Positions 26,747-34,754 of a DNA stretch of 64,000 nucleotides are shown here, in pieces. Source of the stretch: Niallia sp. FSL W8-0635 (GTDB lineage: Bacteria > Bacillota > Bacilli > Bacillales > Cytobacillaceae); assembly GCF_038007965.1 (NCBI RefSeq), contig NZ_JBBOYD010000002.1:1-64000 (forward strand). Reading direction: 5' to 3'. Position 1 is the first letter of the stretch; every line of letters begins with the position of its first letter. Position numbers and translations under genes: made by a program. Under the pieces are notes generated by a model, which ran no database searches, was not told the origin of the DNA, and saw nothing but the letters and a program-made list of their open reading frames with translations.

Positions 26747-28639
26747 TTATTCTTCTATAATTAGCTTTACATCACTTTTACTATATATTTTAAATTTATT
26801 CTGGAAATGATTTAATACAGGGCTAATGTCTTTACTAGTTAATGTGTTTAACAGTAAGTCAATGTCTTGGGAAACAAGATCACTAAGCTGAGATAAATTA
26901 ATATAATTATTTTTGTATTTTTTTGCTTCATTTACTGAAAAATATGGCTTTTCCATTAGTTCGGTTGGTTTTAATAGCCCATATTTGATTAACAAACTAA
27001 TTTGACTATTTTTTATCCCTAGGTATTTAACTAGTTCCAGTCGAGATAATACCCCTTTTCCTGTTTCTAACTTATTTTTTAATGACTCTTCCCATACTTC
27101 ATTTTTTCTAATAAGATATCGTTTTAAGCCTGTATCTTTCACTCTTTTATCAACCACACGTATTTTCCCCTTGACTATAAGTGTAATCATATCGGATAAA
27201 TTAGTGCCTACTGAATATTTAATACTCTTTGTAATATCTGTTAGCTCTTCTTCATTACAAGAAATTTGATTACTTTGTAAACAATATCTTTCATACCTTT
27301 TCTCTATAATTCGGAAGATTTGGTCAATCTTCCGCCGGTCATATAATACTTCATTAGTACCATTAATGATTGGAGAACTTTTTACTTCCAAAAGAGTCTT
27401 TTCTAAAGAAATCACACCGTTAAGTGATATGTTTAAAATACTACTTGTTACTTTTCTATTAACCAAGAATCTTTTATTTGAAAGATATCTATTAACACTT
27501 TCTCTTGATATTAATAAAAATTCTTCTCTCTCCTTGGTAATACTCGCTTTAAGAAATCCATTAGCTATAAGTTTTTTTACAGTAACATGTTTGCATTTTA
27601 ACATGTTAGCGACTTGTGATAATGAAAGATAATAAGCACTATAAATATCCTTGTTAAAACTCCTACTATTTGAAATTAATGAACTATCCCAGTTTTTAAA
27701 TATATAATTTTCAAATTCATTTCTTAAGAAGTCCATTTGAGGATGATTATACTTATTATATAAATCAATAAAAAAGTAGCCAAAGTTATTAATATAACTG
27801 CCTCTATCATATTTAGGCTTACACTTCTTAAAATTTCTGTACAATTCCAAAAAATCAGAATAATTAACAGGCCAATTTTCGAATCTTTTTGTAATGTTCA
27901 TAATTAAGGTAGTAAATTCCCTATCTTCATATTCAAATGGAATTGAAATACTCCCTACTCTACTCTTATCTCTATAGTACAATCTTATAAAAAAGTGATA
28001 AATCAATAAGATATATTTTAGATCAAGTTTAGTTAACAAATTTAGATTACTTTCTTTAAAATTTCTGGTATCAGAGTTAAATTTATAATAGATGATTCTT
28101 GACACGAAGGAATTGCTTTCGTCAGCATTTTTAACTTTTAAGGTCCTTAAGTCCTTATTACATTTACAATAATAAAACTTCTTTCTATATTGTTTAATTG
28201 GTTTTCCACAGCTACTACATGAAGAAACAAGGAAACAATTATGTATTGGACATACTAAAAAAATTCTTATATCCCATAATTTATGATGAATACCAACAGT
28301 TTCAAGGCATCTAGGACATACCTTAGCATGAGCATTCATCAAACTGTCTTGATACAAAGTAAAATTAAAATGCTTAAATTTTCCTTTTTCATAATCAAAC
28401 TCGTTATAAAATGTAGTTATTAATAATTCATTAAGTGACAAGCCAGTTAAATTCATTAAAGATGAAAAATCAAATTTCCATGGTAGCAGATTGCGAGGAC
28501 CAATATAGTGATTAAAATCAGAATCGTTTAATATCCATGTATTTGTTTCATACATATTTTCAATTGATAATCTATTAATATAACTAAAGATATTTTCATC
28601 TTTTCTAGGTTTAACTACACAAAGTAATTTTTTGTTCAA
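26747..28639 (-). CDS. tniQ: TniQ/TnsD-family target selector 2
   Basis: A 630-residue TniQ protein with N-terminal VVKPRKDENIFSYINRLS, zinc clusters CPRC..CPIH..CSSCGK and CKCN near residues 110-165, and several predicted helix-turn-helix segments (SLSQVANMLKCKHVTVKKLI; SRLELVKYLGIKNSQISLLI). The TTG start follows GGGGGTGAT by six bases. It is only weakly similar to TniQ1. Two dissimilar TniQ proteins suggest two targeting modes, or a heteromeric selector. It lies nearest the right end. Confidence 0.88.
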   Translation of the reverse strand: MNKKLLCVVKPRKDENIFSYINRLSIENMYETNTWILNDSDFNHYIGPRNLLPWKFDFSSLMNLTGLSLNELLITTFYNEFDYEKGKFKHFNFTLYQDSLMNAHAKVCPRCLETVGIHHKLWDIRIFLVCPIHNCFLVSSCSSCGKPIKQYRKKFYYCKCNKDLRTLKVKNADESNSFVSRIIYYKFNSDTRNFKESNLNLLTKLDLKYILLIYHFFIRLYYRDKSRVGSISIPFEYEDREFTTLIMNITKRFENWPVNYSDFLELYRNFKKCKPKYDRGSYINNFGYFFIDLYNKYNHPQMDFLRNEFENYIFKNWDSSLISNSRSFNKDIYSAYYLSLSQVANMLKCKHVTVKKLIANGFLKASITKEREEFLLISRESVNRYLSNKRFLVNRKVTSSILNISLNGVISLEKTLLEVKSSPIINGTNEVLYDRRKIDQIFRIIEKRYERYCLQSNQISCNEEELTDITKSIKYSVGTNLSDMITLIVKGKIRVVDKRVKDTGLKRYLIRKNEVWEESLKNKLETGKGVLSRLELVKYLGIKNSQISLLIKYGLLKPTELMEKPYFSVNEAKKYKNNYINLSQLSDLVSQDIDLLLNTLTSKDISPVLNHFQNKFKIYSKSDVKLIIEE

Positions 28640-28701
28640 TAAATAATCACCCCCAAAAAAGTTATTTTACTTATAAGTTTAAAAGATATAATAATATATA
28701 A

Positions 28702-28739
28702 TTGAGTAATCTTAAATCAATTTAAGATTACTCAATTTT
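28702..28739. terminator. Hairpin inside transposon right end
   Basis: A perfect 15-16 bp stem (TTGAGTAATCTTAAAT with its complement) is followed by T-run on the plus strand. It lies between the tniQ2 upstream region and the end repeats and may insulate the element from outside transcription. Confidence 0.55.
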
Positions 28740-28740
28740 T

Positions 28741-28811
28741 CATTCCGAATAATTATGAAAAACTATTCCGGTCAATTATGAAATTATTCCGGAGAATTAT
28801 GAAAAATCACA
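28741..28811. repeat. Tn7-like right end with three packed TnsB-type sites
   Basis: On the minus strand from 28811: TGTG, then three repeats of TTTCATAATT-N3-CGGAAT spaced about 21-23 bp apart. The innermost (TTATTCGGAATG) touches the hairpin at 28739. The outermost includes the terminal TGT. They are inverted relative to the left end. Confidence 0.78.
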
Positions 28812-30069
28812 AATAAATCCTTTTAATGTTAGGGATTTTATTTTTTAATAATAAATCATCAATCCCTTTTCCATCCGATTCTTTCCAAACAATTAAATTA
28901 GCATGAAATTTTTGTTTTTTTAATTCCTTTGCACACTCCAATAGATGTTTTTTTACATAAACATTCTCAATAGCATCTGCATCGAAACAAATATTAATAG
29001 TTTGAACCCCCATCTCTTTCAATACTGGGATTGCTAACCTCCATGCTCCTACACCAGGAAGACTAATGAAAGTATCTCCAATTTGATCTATCTCTAATGG
29101 ATCATATAGATTAGCCATTAAGTCAACTGCTATATCTCCTTTTAAAGCTCCTTCACCAAGCCACACGGTTTTAGCTTTATAAAGAGTACCAGGAACCCAT
29201 TTTTTTAACTTTGTACTAGGAATTGATACATGAATAGGTGCTGGATTACCAGAACCTGTCCCATTAGGTTTATTGGCAGAACTTAACCAGTAATATCTAT
29301 TCGCTTTTTTAACTCTAATCCATCCCAATAACTCATTATTATCTGTAATAGTAGTCCATTCCTTTTGTAGAGGAACCTCGCCTTGAAATATGATATTTCC
29401 TTTATATTTTACTTCTACAACATTTGGCTGTTTGATTACTTTAGCCTGAAATTCTTTCCCATTAAGTTTAACTTCCACTATATTCGGTGGGTTATCAATT
29501 CTATATTGAAAGCCTTCGATTTGGTTATATTGGTTTCTGTAAGGAATGAGAATTCCTTTCATTCCTGCTATACTCCAATAACCATTTTGAAAATAGAACC
29601 CTGGTATCCCTTGAAAATCATTTATCCCTAAATCATTGCTAATGGCTTTAACAATAGTCCACGGCTTATCAGGGAATGATTTATAATTTCTGATAGTTAT
29701 TTGTTCATCACTCAATTTGCGTTCATTTGAAGTTAAATGATTATAATGAAAATCATCTAAAATTAGATTATCTAAAAGCGCATGATAGATTGTATCTAAT
29801 GTGATACTGTCCTTTTTGGGAAATCCATTTACTTCTTCAGCCATTTCCTTTACATTCACTTTATTTCTATTATCTTTTTTTAATACATGCAAGTAACTAA
29901 TTAACGCGGAGTTTTTTGAAAAATGAATGTCACTTTCTACTCGAATGCATACTACTTTGCTATTATCTTCATTGGTCATGCATGCTCCTGTTTTGCCACA
30001 AATAGGACAAGGAGTACGATAATATTCATAAAACCCTTTTACTTTTGTTTTTCTATATAAGGAATTCAT
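28807..30069 (-). CDS. Zinc-finger TOPRIM-like protein (DUF3854-type), 3' end altered by transposon
   Basis: A 420-residue protein. An N-terminal zinc-binding motif CPICGK...C near residue 20 resembles primase fingers. The C-terminal half has TOPRIM-like elements: WLGEGALKGDIAVDLM (Glu), and NICFDADAI (Asp-x-Asp), followed by GKGIDDLL. Such proteins are plasmid/phage primase-helicase relatives. ATG at 30069 has AGAGGAGG six bases upstream. Its stop TGA lies in the terminal TGTGA of the transposon; joining both flanks would give a stop one codon earlier, so the protein is nearly unchanged. It follows the DUF4258 gene. Confidence 0.75.
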   Translation of the reverse strand: MNSLYRKTKVKGFYEYYRTPCPICGKTGACMTNEDNSKVVCIRVESDIHFSKNSALISYLHVLKKDNRNKVNVKEMAEEVNGFPKKDSITLDTIYHALLDNLILDDFHYNHLTSNERKLSDEQITIRNYKSFPDKPWTIVKAISNDLGINDFQGIPGFYFQNGYWSIAGMKGILIPYRNQYNQIEGFQYRIDNPPNIVEVKLNGKEFQAKVIKQPNVVEVKYKGNIIFQGEVPLQKEWTTITDNNELLGWIRVKKANRYYWLSSANKPNGTGSGNPAPIHVSIPSTKLKKWVPGTLYKAKTVWLGEGALKGDIAVDLMANLYDPLEIDQIGDTFISLPGVGAWRLAIPVLKEMGVQTINICFDADAIENVYVKKHLLECAKELKKQKFHANLIVWKESDGKGIDDLLLKNKIPNIKRIYL

Positions 30070-30092
30070 ACTTATCCTCCTCTTTCGTCTTG

Positions 30093-30386
30093 TTAAATAC
30101 AATATTTAAATCTACTACGATCAATTGGTGGCATAGTTGTAACAATCTTAAATTGATGATTTGATACTTTTGCAATTACTACAACCACTGGATTATCGTC
30201 AGTATCTCTTCCAAGTACTGCAACTTTTGAAATGGATTGCCTTTCCACTATTTCTCCATTTAATATGGCAGTAACTATATCTGCTTTGGTATAACCTCTT
30301 TGCTCTAATCGCTGCATAGTATGAATGCTGATTATGATTTTGCCTTTTCCACTAAATAGTACTTTTTTTACTTCTTGTAATTTCAT
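30093..30386 (-). CDS. DUF4258 family protein
   Basis: A 97-residue protein with the DUF4258 pattern: ISIHTMQRLEQRGYTKADI near the N-terminus, then beta strands VVVVIAKVSNHQFKIVTTM. The family resembles small toxin-like or RNase-fold proteins of the RelE/HigB neighbourhood, but its function is unsettled. ATG at 30386 follows GGAGGTGA. A terminator-like hairpin (30409-30464) with nine T lies directly before the ribosome site. It is co-directional with the TOPRIM gene 24 bp downstream. Confidence 0.75.
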   Translation of the reverse strand: MKLQEVKKVLFSGKGKIIISIHTMQRLEQRGYTKADIVTAILNGEIVERQSISKVAVLGRDTDDNPVVVVIAKVSNHQFKIVTTMPPIDRSRFKYCI

Positions 30387-30400
30387 CTCCTTCACCTCCA

Positions 30401-30464
30401 AAAAAAAAGACTTTGGTATGTAGTTAAAGGACAGAAATACTCCTCAAAACTACGAACCAAAGTC
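30401..30464 (-). promoter_or_regulatory. Leader hairpin/attenuator candidate of DUF4258-TOPRIM operon
   Basis: GACTTTGGT (30409-30417) pairs with ACCAAAGTC (30456-30464), with an inner TAGTT/AACTA stem. On the minus strand it is followed by nine T that run directly into the GGAGGTGA ribosome site. Confidence 0.6.
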
Positions 30465-30574
30465 CGCTATTATTAATTATTAAACCGCTTATCAAAAAGA
30501 AAGCAACAAAATACTAAAATATATACAATTTATGTATTTATCATAGCACTTTATTTAAGTTCTATTCAACCTCT

Positions 30575-31936
30575 TCATTGGAAAAGTTTTTTGATAATTG
30601 TTTTGAGAGGCAATTTTTTTGGATTTGATATGGAATCCAATTGAAATCCCGCCTTAATAAGATGTTCATAATTCTCTTTTACTTTTTCCCTTACTTCATC
30701 AAATGAGATAAGAGGCTTCTTTTTATATTGTAATCGAATATATTCTTCTGTTAGATCCGGAAGGGTGCCTATTATCGGGAGTTCAAGGCCATTCACTAAA
30801 GAGTTAATCTTACTAAATGGAAAACTACGATTATAGATTAATTTCATTGATATTCCATGTCTTTCTCTTAATTGGTGAATATATTTTTTCCACATTAAAA
30901 TATCTACAATTGAATTGTCTACCATTACCCAAAGTTCATCTATATTTTGAAGTACTTTTTCTGTTTCTTCGGTCATCTTTCCACTTGGCAAATCTGTTAA
31001 AATTACATCATGATATCGAAAAAATTGAAAATACACCTCTAAAAAGTCCTCAGTCCAGTTATAAACATAATCTTTTTCTCCAATAGGCAGCCACAGAACT
31101 CCCATATATTGCCAATTCGTTTTGTGATAATCTAATTCCATAAGTTCATATTCTTCTAAATGAAACACTTCTATAAAAGAACGAAAATTAACCGGCATTG
31201 GTTCATATCTAGACAAAACACTAGATAATTTTGGAGGTTGCATTGCCTCTATAACAGCTGTTTGTATTTTTTGTTCTTGAAGGTATATTGCAAAGTTTAG
31301 AATAAAACTCGATACTCCTATACGATGAAGTGGAGACCATACAGCAATCGTTTTGTTTTGTGGGTATTGTTTCCCTTTGTATACATATTGCTTTCTCATA
31401 GCTTCAATTTTATTTGTACTGAAATGACTAATACTAATAGGATATTCCGTCGATGGGAAATCATCTTTAATATTCACCGGTGGTGCATTATTACAATCAA
31501 AAGTTTCAATGGAGTCAGTTATTTTATTTTCTTGTGCCTCACCTGTAATTGAAGTATGTAAAGGTCCCTGGTCAACTTGAATCTCCATATTGAGTGTATT
31601 CTCAGAAGTACTAATATCTTTATCTTGATTATTTTTTACTTTCTTTGGCCAGATGAATAGAGCCTTTCTGAGCGAATCCTCATTCTCAAAGAAATACATG
31701 TTTCTCCTATTTGCTTTATTGTCATTTGAATTACCCAAAATGTAAATATCATGGACTTTAAGAGACGTAAGGAACTGATTGTTTATTTCATCTGAAGTAA
31801 TAATTAACAAATTAAAGATGTAATTTTCTTCTTCATGGTTAATGAAGTTAGAATCATAGAATACAATTTCTACATCATTTGATTGTATTGCCCCGATGAT
31901 CTGTTCATCACTTATAGAGGTTAGAACCTTTTTCAT
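30575..31936 (-). CDS. MinD/TadZ-like ATPase-fold protein with degenerate P-loop
   Basis: A 453-residue protein. Residues 1-80 resemble a receiver-like domain as in CpaE/TadZ; residues 200-440 resemble a ParA/MinD fold (VWSPLHRIGVSSFILNFAIYL; VILTDLPSG; DELWVMVDNS; KLIYNRS). The deviant Walker A lacks its Lys/Gly-rich signature (SPLHRIGVSS in place of KGGxGKS), so ATP hydrolysis is doubtful. Possible role: partition, positioning or regulation of the replicon. The ATG overlaps the end of the XRE gene by 29 bp, with AGGAG ten bases upstream, so the two are translationally linked. Confidence 0.65.
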   Translation of the reverse strand: MKKVLTSISDEQIIGAIQSNDVEIVFYDSNFINHEEENYIFNLLIITSDEINNQFLTSLKVHDIYILGNSNDNKANRRNMYFFENEDSLRKALFIWPKKVKNNQDKDISTSENTLNMEIQVDQGPLHTSITGEAQENKITDSIETFDCNNAPPVNIKDDFPSTEYPISISHFSTNKIEAMRKQYVYKGKQYPQNKTIAVWSPLHRIGVSSFILNFAIYLQEQKIQTAVIEAMQPPKLSSVLSRYEPMPVNFRSFIEVFHLEEYELMELDYHKTNWQYMGVLWLPIGEKDYVYNWTEDFLEVYFQFFRYHDVILTDLPSGKMTEETEKVLQNIDELWVMVDNSIVDILMWKKYIHQLRERHGISMKLIYNRSFPFSKINSLVNGLELPIIGTLPDLTEEYIRLQYKKKPLISFDEVREKVKENYEHLIKAGFQLDSISNPKKLPLKTIIKKLFQ

Positions 31937-32147
31937 AGATTAAATGCTCCTGTTTTAAGTATTCATCAATTTTTTTTCGGAATTTAAATGGAAAAGGAAT
32001 TGTTCTACTTTCCACTTTTCTTAAATAGCTGCTACTGATGCCTATCTCTTTCGCGAATTGAAATTGATTTAACTTCAATCGTTTCCTCAAAATAATAAGT
32101 CTTTCAACATCATCTTCAATACAAATTTGGTTTAAATTTCTCATCAT
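31908..32147 (-). CDS. XRE-family helix-turn-helix regulator
   Basis: A 79-residue protein that is little more than a HTH_3 domain: LRKRLKLNQFQFAKEIGISSSYLRKVESRTIPFP. The ATG at 32147 is chosen because AAGGGG lies upstream; the longer frame to 32228 runs into the leader hairpin. It precedes and overlaps the MinD-like gene, a layout typical of plasmid partition or copy-control operons. It diverges from the Rad52-dnaN operon, whose promoter it may also regulate. Confidence 0.75.
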   Translation of the reverse strand: MMRNLNQICIEDDVERLIILRKRLKLNQFQFAKEIGISSSYLRKVESRTIPFPFKFRKKIDEYLKQEHLIYEKGSNLYK

Positions 32148-32179
32148 TTTTCCCCTTCTTTCCAAAAAAATAAAAAAAA

Positions 32180-32218
32180 CCGCTAATACCCCCTTAGATA
32201 AGAGGATACTAGCGGTTA
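32180..32218 (-). promoter_or_regulatory. Leader hairpin/attenuator candidate of XRE-MinD operon
   Basis: AACCGCTA and TAGCGGTT close a loop; on the minus strand eight T follow, about 20 bases before the ribosome site at 32155. Confidence 0.55.
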
Positions 32219-32389
32219 TCGCTTTCATGTTTACTATTAATCTAAATAGAGTATATCATAGACTTTAAAAAATATATAGAATGAATTATTTAATAGTTGT
32301 TACAGTTGGAGACAAAATGTATAATTTAATTATAACTTTTTTATATTTTTTAATTTTTTGGCGATCCTTTTGGATTTGCGGTTTCTAAA
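32219..32389. other. Divergent promoter region of replicon operons
   Basis: AT-rich spacer between the XRE and Rad52 operon leaders. Promoters for both should be here, but several weak matches exist and no single choice is defensible. No iterons were seen. Confidence 0.35.
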
Positions 32390-32477
32390 ATAAACATACA
32401 GCCTTTGGGTTGATAGATTTTAAGAATAGCATTTTGCTATTCTTTCCCTATCTCTCCAAAGGCTTTTTTATGTTTAT
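32390..32477 (+). promoter_or_regulatory. Long nested leader hairpin of Rad52-dnaN-PRTRC operon
   Basis: Four nested stems are visible: ATAAACATA/TATGTTTAT (32390-32398 with 32469-32477), AGCCTTTGG/CCAAAGGCT (32400-32408 with 32456-32464), GATAG/CTATC (32412 with 32448) and AAGAATAGCA/TGCTATTCTT (32422-32431 with 32435-32444). Six T follow the second stem. It ends 47 bases before the first ATG. It looks like an attenuator or a structured regulatory RNA. Confidence 0.65.
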
Positions 32478-32523
32478 CGATGTAAAAGAGTTATAAATTA
32501 TTCTAAGAAAGGGAGAGAAAAAA

Positions 32524-33507
32524 ATGACGACGCAATCTACAGAAGAAATTCTTAACAAATTAAGACAACCATTCTCACAAAATGATATAGAATGGAAAGT
32601 TCAAACAAGTAACAAAGGTAACAACGGAGCTTATGCTTTTGTAGTAGCTTACGTGAATAACAGAGCTATTCAAAATAGACTAGATGAAGTATTTGGTATT
32701 GGCGGCTGGAAAAACTCATACGTAGAATTCTCCGGTGGTATAATTTGTGAACTTAGTTGTTATATTAATGGCCAATGGATTACCAAATCGGATGGTTCTG
32801 AACCTTCTAATTTTGAAGCCTTTAAGGGTGGTTTATCGAATGCGATGAAGCGAGCTGCTGTACAGTTTGGTATTGGGCGTTATTTATACAAATTAGAGCC
32901 TATATATGTTAAAATCTCTGAAACTAAAAGTAATAATTCTATCTACTTGAATGATAAAAAAAATAAAGTAGTGGGATATTATGATCCACCGCGTTTACCT
33001 GATTGGGCTTTACCACCTAATGAGCAAAAACAAGGAAAAAACAAAGAAACAACTAGTACTACCGATAATAACAATAAAAAAAGAGAAATTGATAAGAAGA
33101 CTGGAAATAACAATTTCAATAGGAATTCTTATTTTATTTCCATCACAGAATTTATAAATAAAATCAATCTTAAACCAAGAGCAGCAATGGAGTTATTTCA
33201 TCATATAAATTCTGATACTAAATCTGATTGTGTTGAAATAAAAGATATTAAGGAAAAGGCTACTGACAAAGAGTTAATTAAATACTATGATACTTTAAAA
33301 CCCGTAAGTGACTTAGTTAAAATGAGTATTCATTATAAAATACCTGTTGAAAATGTATTAAATTATGTGAGAATTTTAAAACCACAAGAGAAAATCGATA
33401 GCCTTCATTCTTGTTTAATACGTTTGAACAGAGAAGATATTAAAGAAATCAATGGATTTATTGAAGGTGATATAAAAAATAATATGTTTGAACATCAAAC
33501 AGCGTAA
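32524..33507 (+). CDS. Rad52/22-like single-strand annealing protein
   Basis: A 327-residue protein. The first 150 residues match the Rad52/22 family: AYVNNRAIQNRLDEVFGIGGWKNSY, then NFEAFKGGLSNAMKRAAVQFGIGRYLYKL. The C-terminal half is Lys/Asn-rich and poorly conserved. Rad52-like annealing proteins pair complementary single strands in phage and plasmid recombination. GGGAGAG lies six bases before the ATG. It is the first gene of the Rad52-dnaN-E2-JAB-E1 series and is followed by a terminator-like hairpin at 33511. Confidence 0.82.
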   Translation: MTTQSTEEILNKLRQPFSQNDIEWKVQTSNKGNNGAYAFVVAYVNNRAIQNRLDEVFGIGGWKNSYVEFSGGIICELSCYINGQWITKSDGSEPSNFEAFKGGLSNAMKRAAVQFGIGRYLYKLEPIYVKISETKSNNSIYLNDKKNKVVGYYDPPRLPDWALPPNEQKQGKNKETTSTTDNNNKKREIDKKTGNNNFNRNSYFISITEFINKINLKPRAAMELFHHINSDTKSDCVEIKDIKEKATDKELIKYYDTLKPVSDLVKMSIHYKIPVENVLNYVRILKPQEKIDSLHSCLIRLNREDIKEINGFIEGDIKNNMFEHQTA

Positions 33508-33510
33508 ACA

Positions 33511-33539
33511 AACACAAAAATACTTTTGTGTTATTTTTT
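33511..33539 (+). terminator. Terminator-like hairpin between Rad52 and dnaN
   Basis: AACACAAAA pairs with TTTTGTGTT, followed by A and seven T, 24 bp before the dnaN start. Confidence 0.65.
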
Positions 33540-33563
33540 TAACCTTTTTTAGGAGGAAATTAC

Positions 33564-34703
33564 ATGGAATTTATTATTAATAAAGAGAGTTTATTAGAGG
33601 TCCTTTCAAAAGTAGAGAAATTAGTAAAAACTAAAACATCAAATCCAATACTACAAGGTTTTTATTTAGAAGTTAAGTCAGATAAGATAATCGTTATTGG
33701 ATCTGATTTAAACACTACTATCCGTTATGAATTACCAGTTTTATTCGAAGATGAGTCAATACTTATTAATAAAGAAGGTAAGGTAGTTGTTCCCTATCAG
33801 TTATATGAAATTGCTAAGAAAGTTAAAACCGAATTAAGCATTTCGTTAGATGATACGCAATTAGTAATAAAACATGGGAAGAAAAAAAAGAGTGAATTTA
33901 AACTATCAGTTTTTAAGGCAGAAGAGTATCCTAAATTACCTAGATTTGATGGTATAGAGCCAACTCTGTCTATTAAAGGAACCGAATTTAATTCATTTAT
34001 CAAAAAAACAGGGTATGCAGCTTCAAGTTCTGATGCTAGACCAGTTCTACAAGGAATTTGTTTTGAAATTACAGAAGATAAGCTACGACTTGTCTGTACG
34101 GATTCTCACCGTTTAGGCGTTATTGACGTCACAGAATCTCATAAGGAGTCCAGGAAGATTATTATCCCAGCAAAATCAATATTGGAAAGTTTGAAATCCT
34201 TTGATTTAAGTGAGAAAGTTACTGTGTTTTGTGAAAATGATCGAATGCTTATTTTACAAAATAATAATCTCACTTTTTATTGCCGTCTATTAGAAGGAAC
34301 TTATCCAGATGTAAGCCGCTTAATTCCAAAAGAGCATCTTGCTGAAATGAAAATAAGCAGAAAAGAATTTTTGGAAGGCTTTGAAATGATTAATGGTTTG
34401 ACTAATGCAGCAGATAATGAGACTAAAGGAATCGTTAAACTCCATGTAAATGGAGTTGCGACTTTATCAACATATCAAGCGCAAACTGGAAGCGGAAAAA
34501 TTGAAATCGATTATGAAAGTTTAGAAGGTGAAGATAATTTTGATATTGCCTTTAATAATAATTATATGATCGATACATTAAAAGCAATGGAATCAGAGTA
34601 TGTGTCCTTTAAATACCAAGGTTCTATGCGTCCATTTTTATTAACACCATGTGATTCTTCTCATGAGGAAATACAATTGATTCTTCCGGTGAGAAATAAA
34701 TAA
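33564..34703 (+). CDS. dnaN: DNA polymerase III beta sliding clamp (accessory DnaN)
   Basis: A 379-residue protein of normal beta-clamp length. Three clamp repeats are visible: the start EFIINKESLLEVLSKVEKLVKTKTSNPILQGF, the centre SDARPVLQGICFEI...CTDSHRLGVI, and the C-terminal PFLLTP...ILPVRNK, which matches the conserved end of DnaN. The clamp tethers polymerase and repair proteins to DNA. AGGAGG lies seven bases before the ATG. Chromosomes have their own dnaN, so a second copy points to a large self-replicating element that brings its own clamp, or to a resistant/specialised clamp for recombination with Rad52. Confidence 0.93.
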   Translation: MEFIINKESLLEVLSKVEKLVKTKTSNPILQGFYLEVKSDKIIVIGSDLNTTIRYELPVLFEDESILINKEGKVVVPYQLYEIAKKVKTELSISLDDTQLVIKHGKKKKSEFKLSVFKAEEYPKLPRFDGIEPTLSIKGTEFNSFIKKTGYAASSSDARPVLQGICFEITEDKLRLVCTDSHRLGVIDVTESHKESRKIIIPAKSILESLKSFDLSEKVTVFCENDRMLILQNNNLTFYCRLLEGTYPDVSRLIPKEHLAEMKISRKEFLEGFEMINGLTNAADNETKGIVKLHVNGVATLSTYQAQTGSGKIEIDYESLEGEDNFDIAFNNNYMIDTLKAMESEYVSFKYQGSMRPFLLTPCDSSHEEIQLILPVRNK

Positions 34704-34711
34704 CAAAATGT

Positions 34712-34740
34712 AAGAAGAAAGGCTCTCCTTTCTTCTTTTT
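34712..34740 (+). terminator. Terminator-like hairpin after dnaN
   Basis: AAGAAGAAAGG pairs with CCTTTCTTCTT, followed by a T-run, directly before the next gene's ribosome site. Confidence 0.7.
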
Positions 34741-34754
34741 CTATTGGAGGATTT

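Larger units (their letters stand above)
1503..28811. mobile_element. Tn7-like transposon, about 27.3 kb
   Basis: Seen: the left end at 1503 begins TGT followed by ATTTTTCATAAT and CGGAAT. The complement of the right end, read inward from 28811, begins TGT followed by the same ATTTTTCATAAT and CGGAAT. The left end has three spaced copies of this motif and the right end three packed copies, all oriented outward. AATA abuts both ends (a 4-bp match; Tn7 relatives normally make 5 bp). Inside the right end lie tnsA, tnsB, tnsC and two tniQ genes. Known: Tn7 has three spaced TnsB sites on the left, overlapping sites on the right, TGT/ACA termini and tns genes near the right end. Inferred: the whole span is one element with a metal-resistance and defence cargo. 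Confidence 0.8.

Noticed and set aside
24158..28811. CRISPR-associated transposon (CAST)
   Set aside because: TniQ proteins and TnsABC are present, but no Cas12k, Cascade gene, repeat array or guide-like repeat was found in the window.
28741..28811. Plasmid replication iterons
   Set aside because: The repeats also occur inverted at the far left end at 1503 and pair with tns genes, so transposon ends explain them better.
30575..31936. Canonical ParA partition ATPase
   Set aside because: The fold is similar but the Walker A signature is missing and no parB or centromere-like repeats are adjacent.
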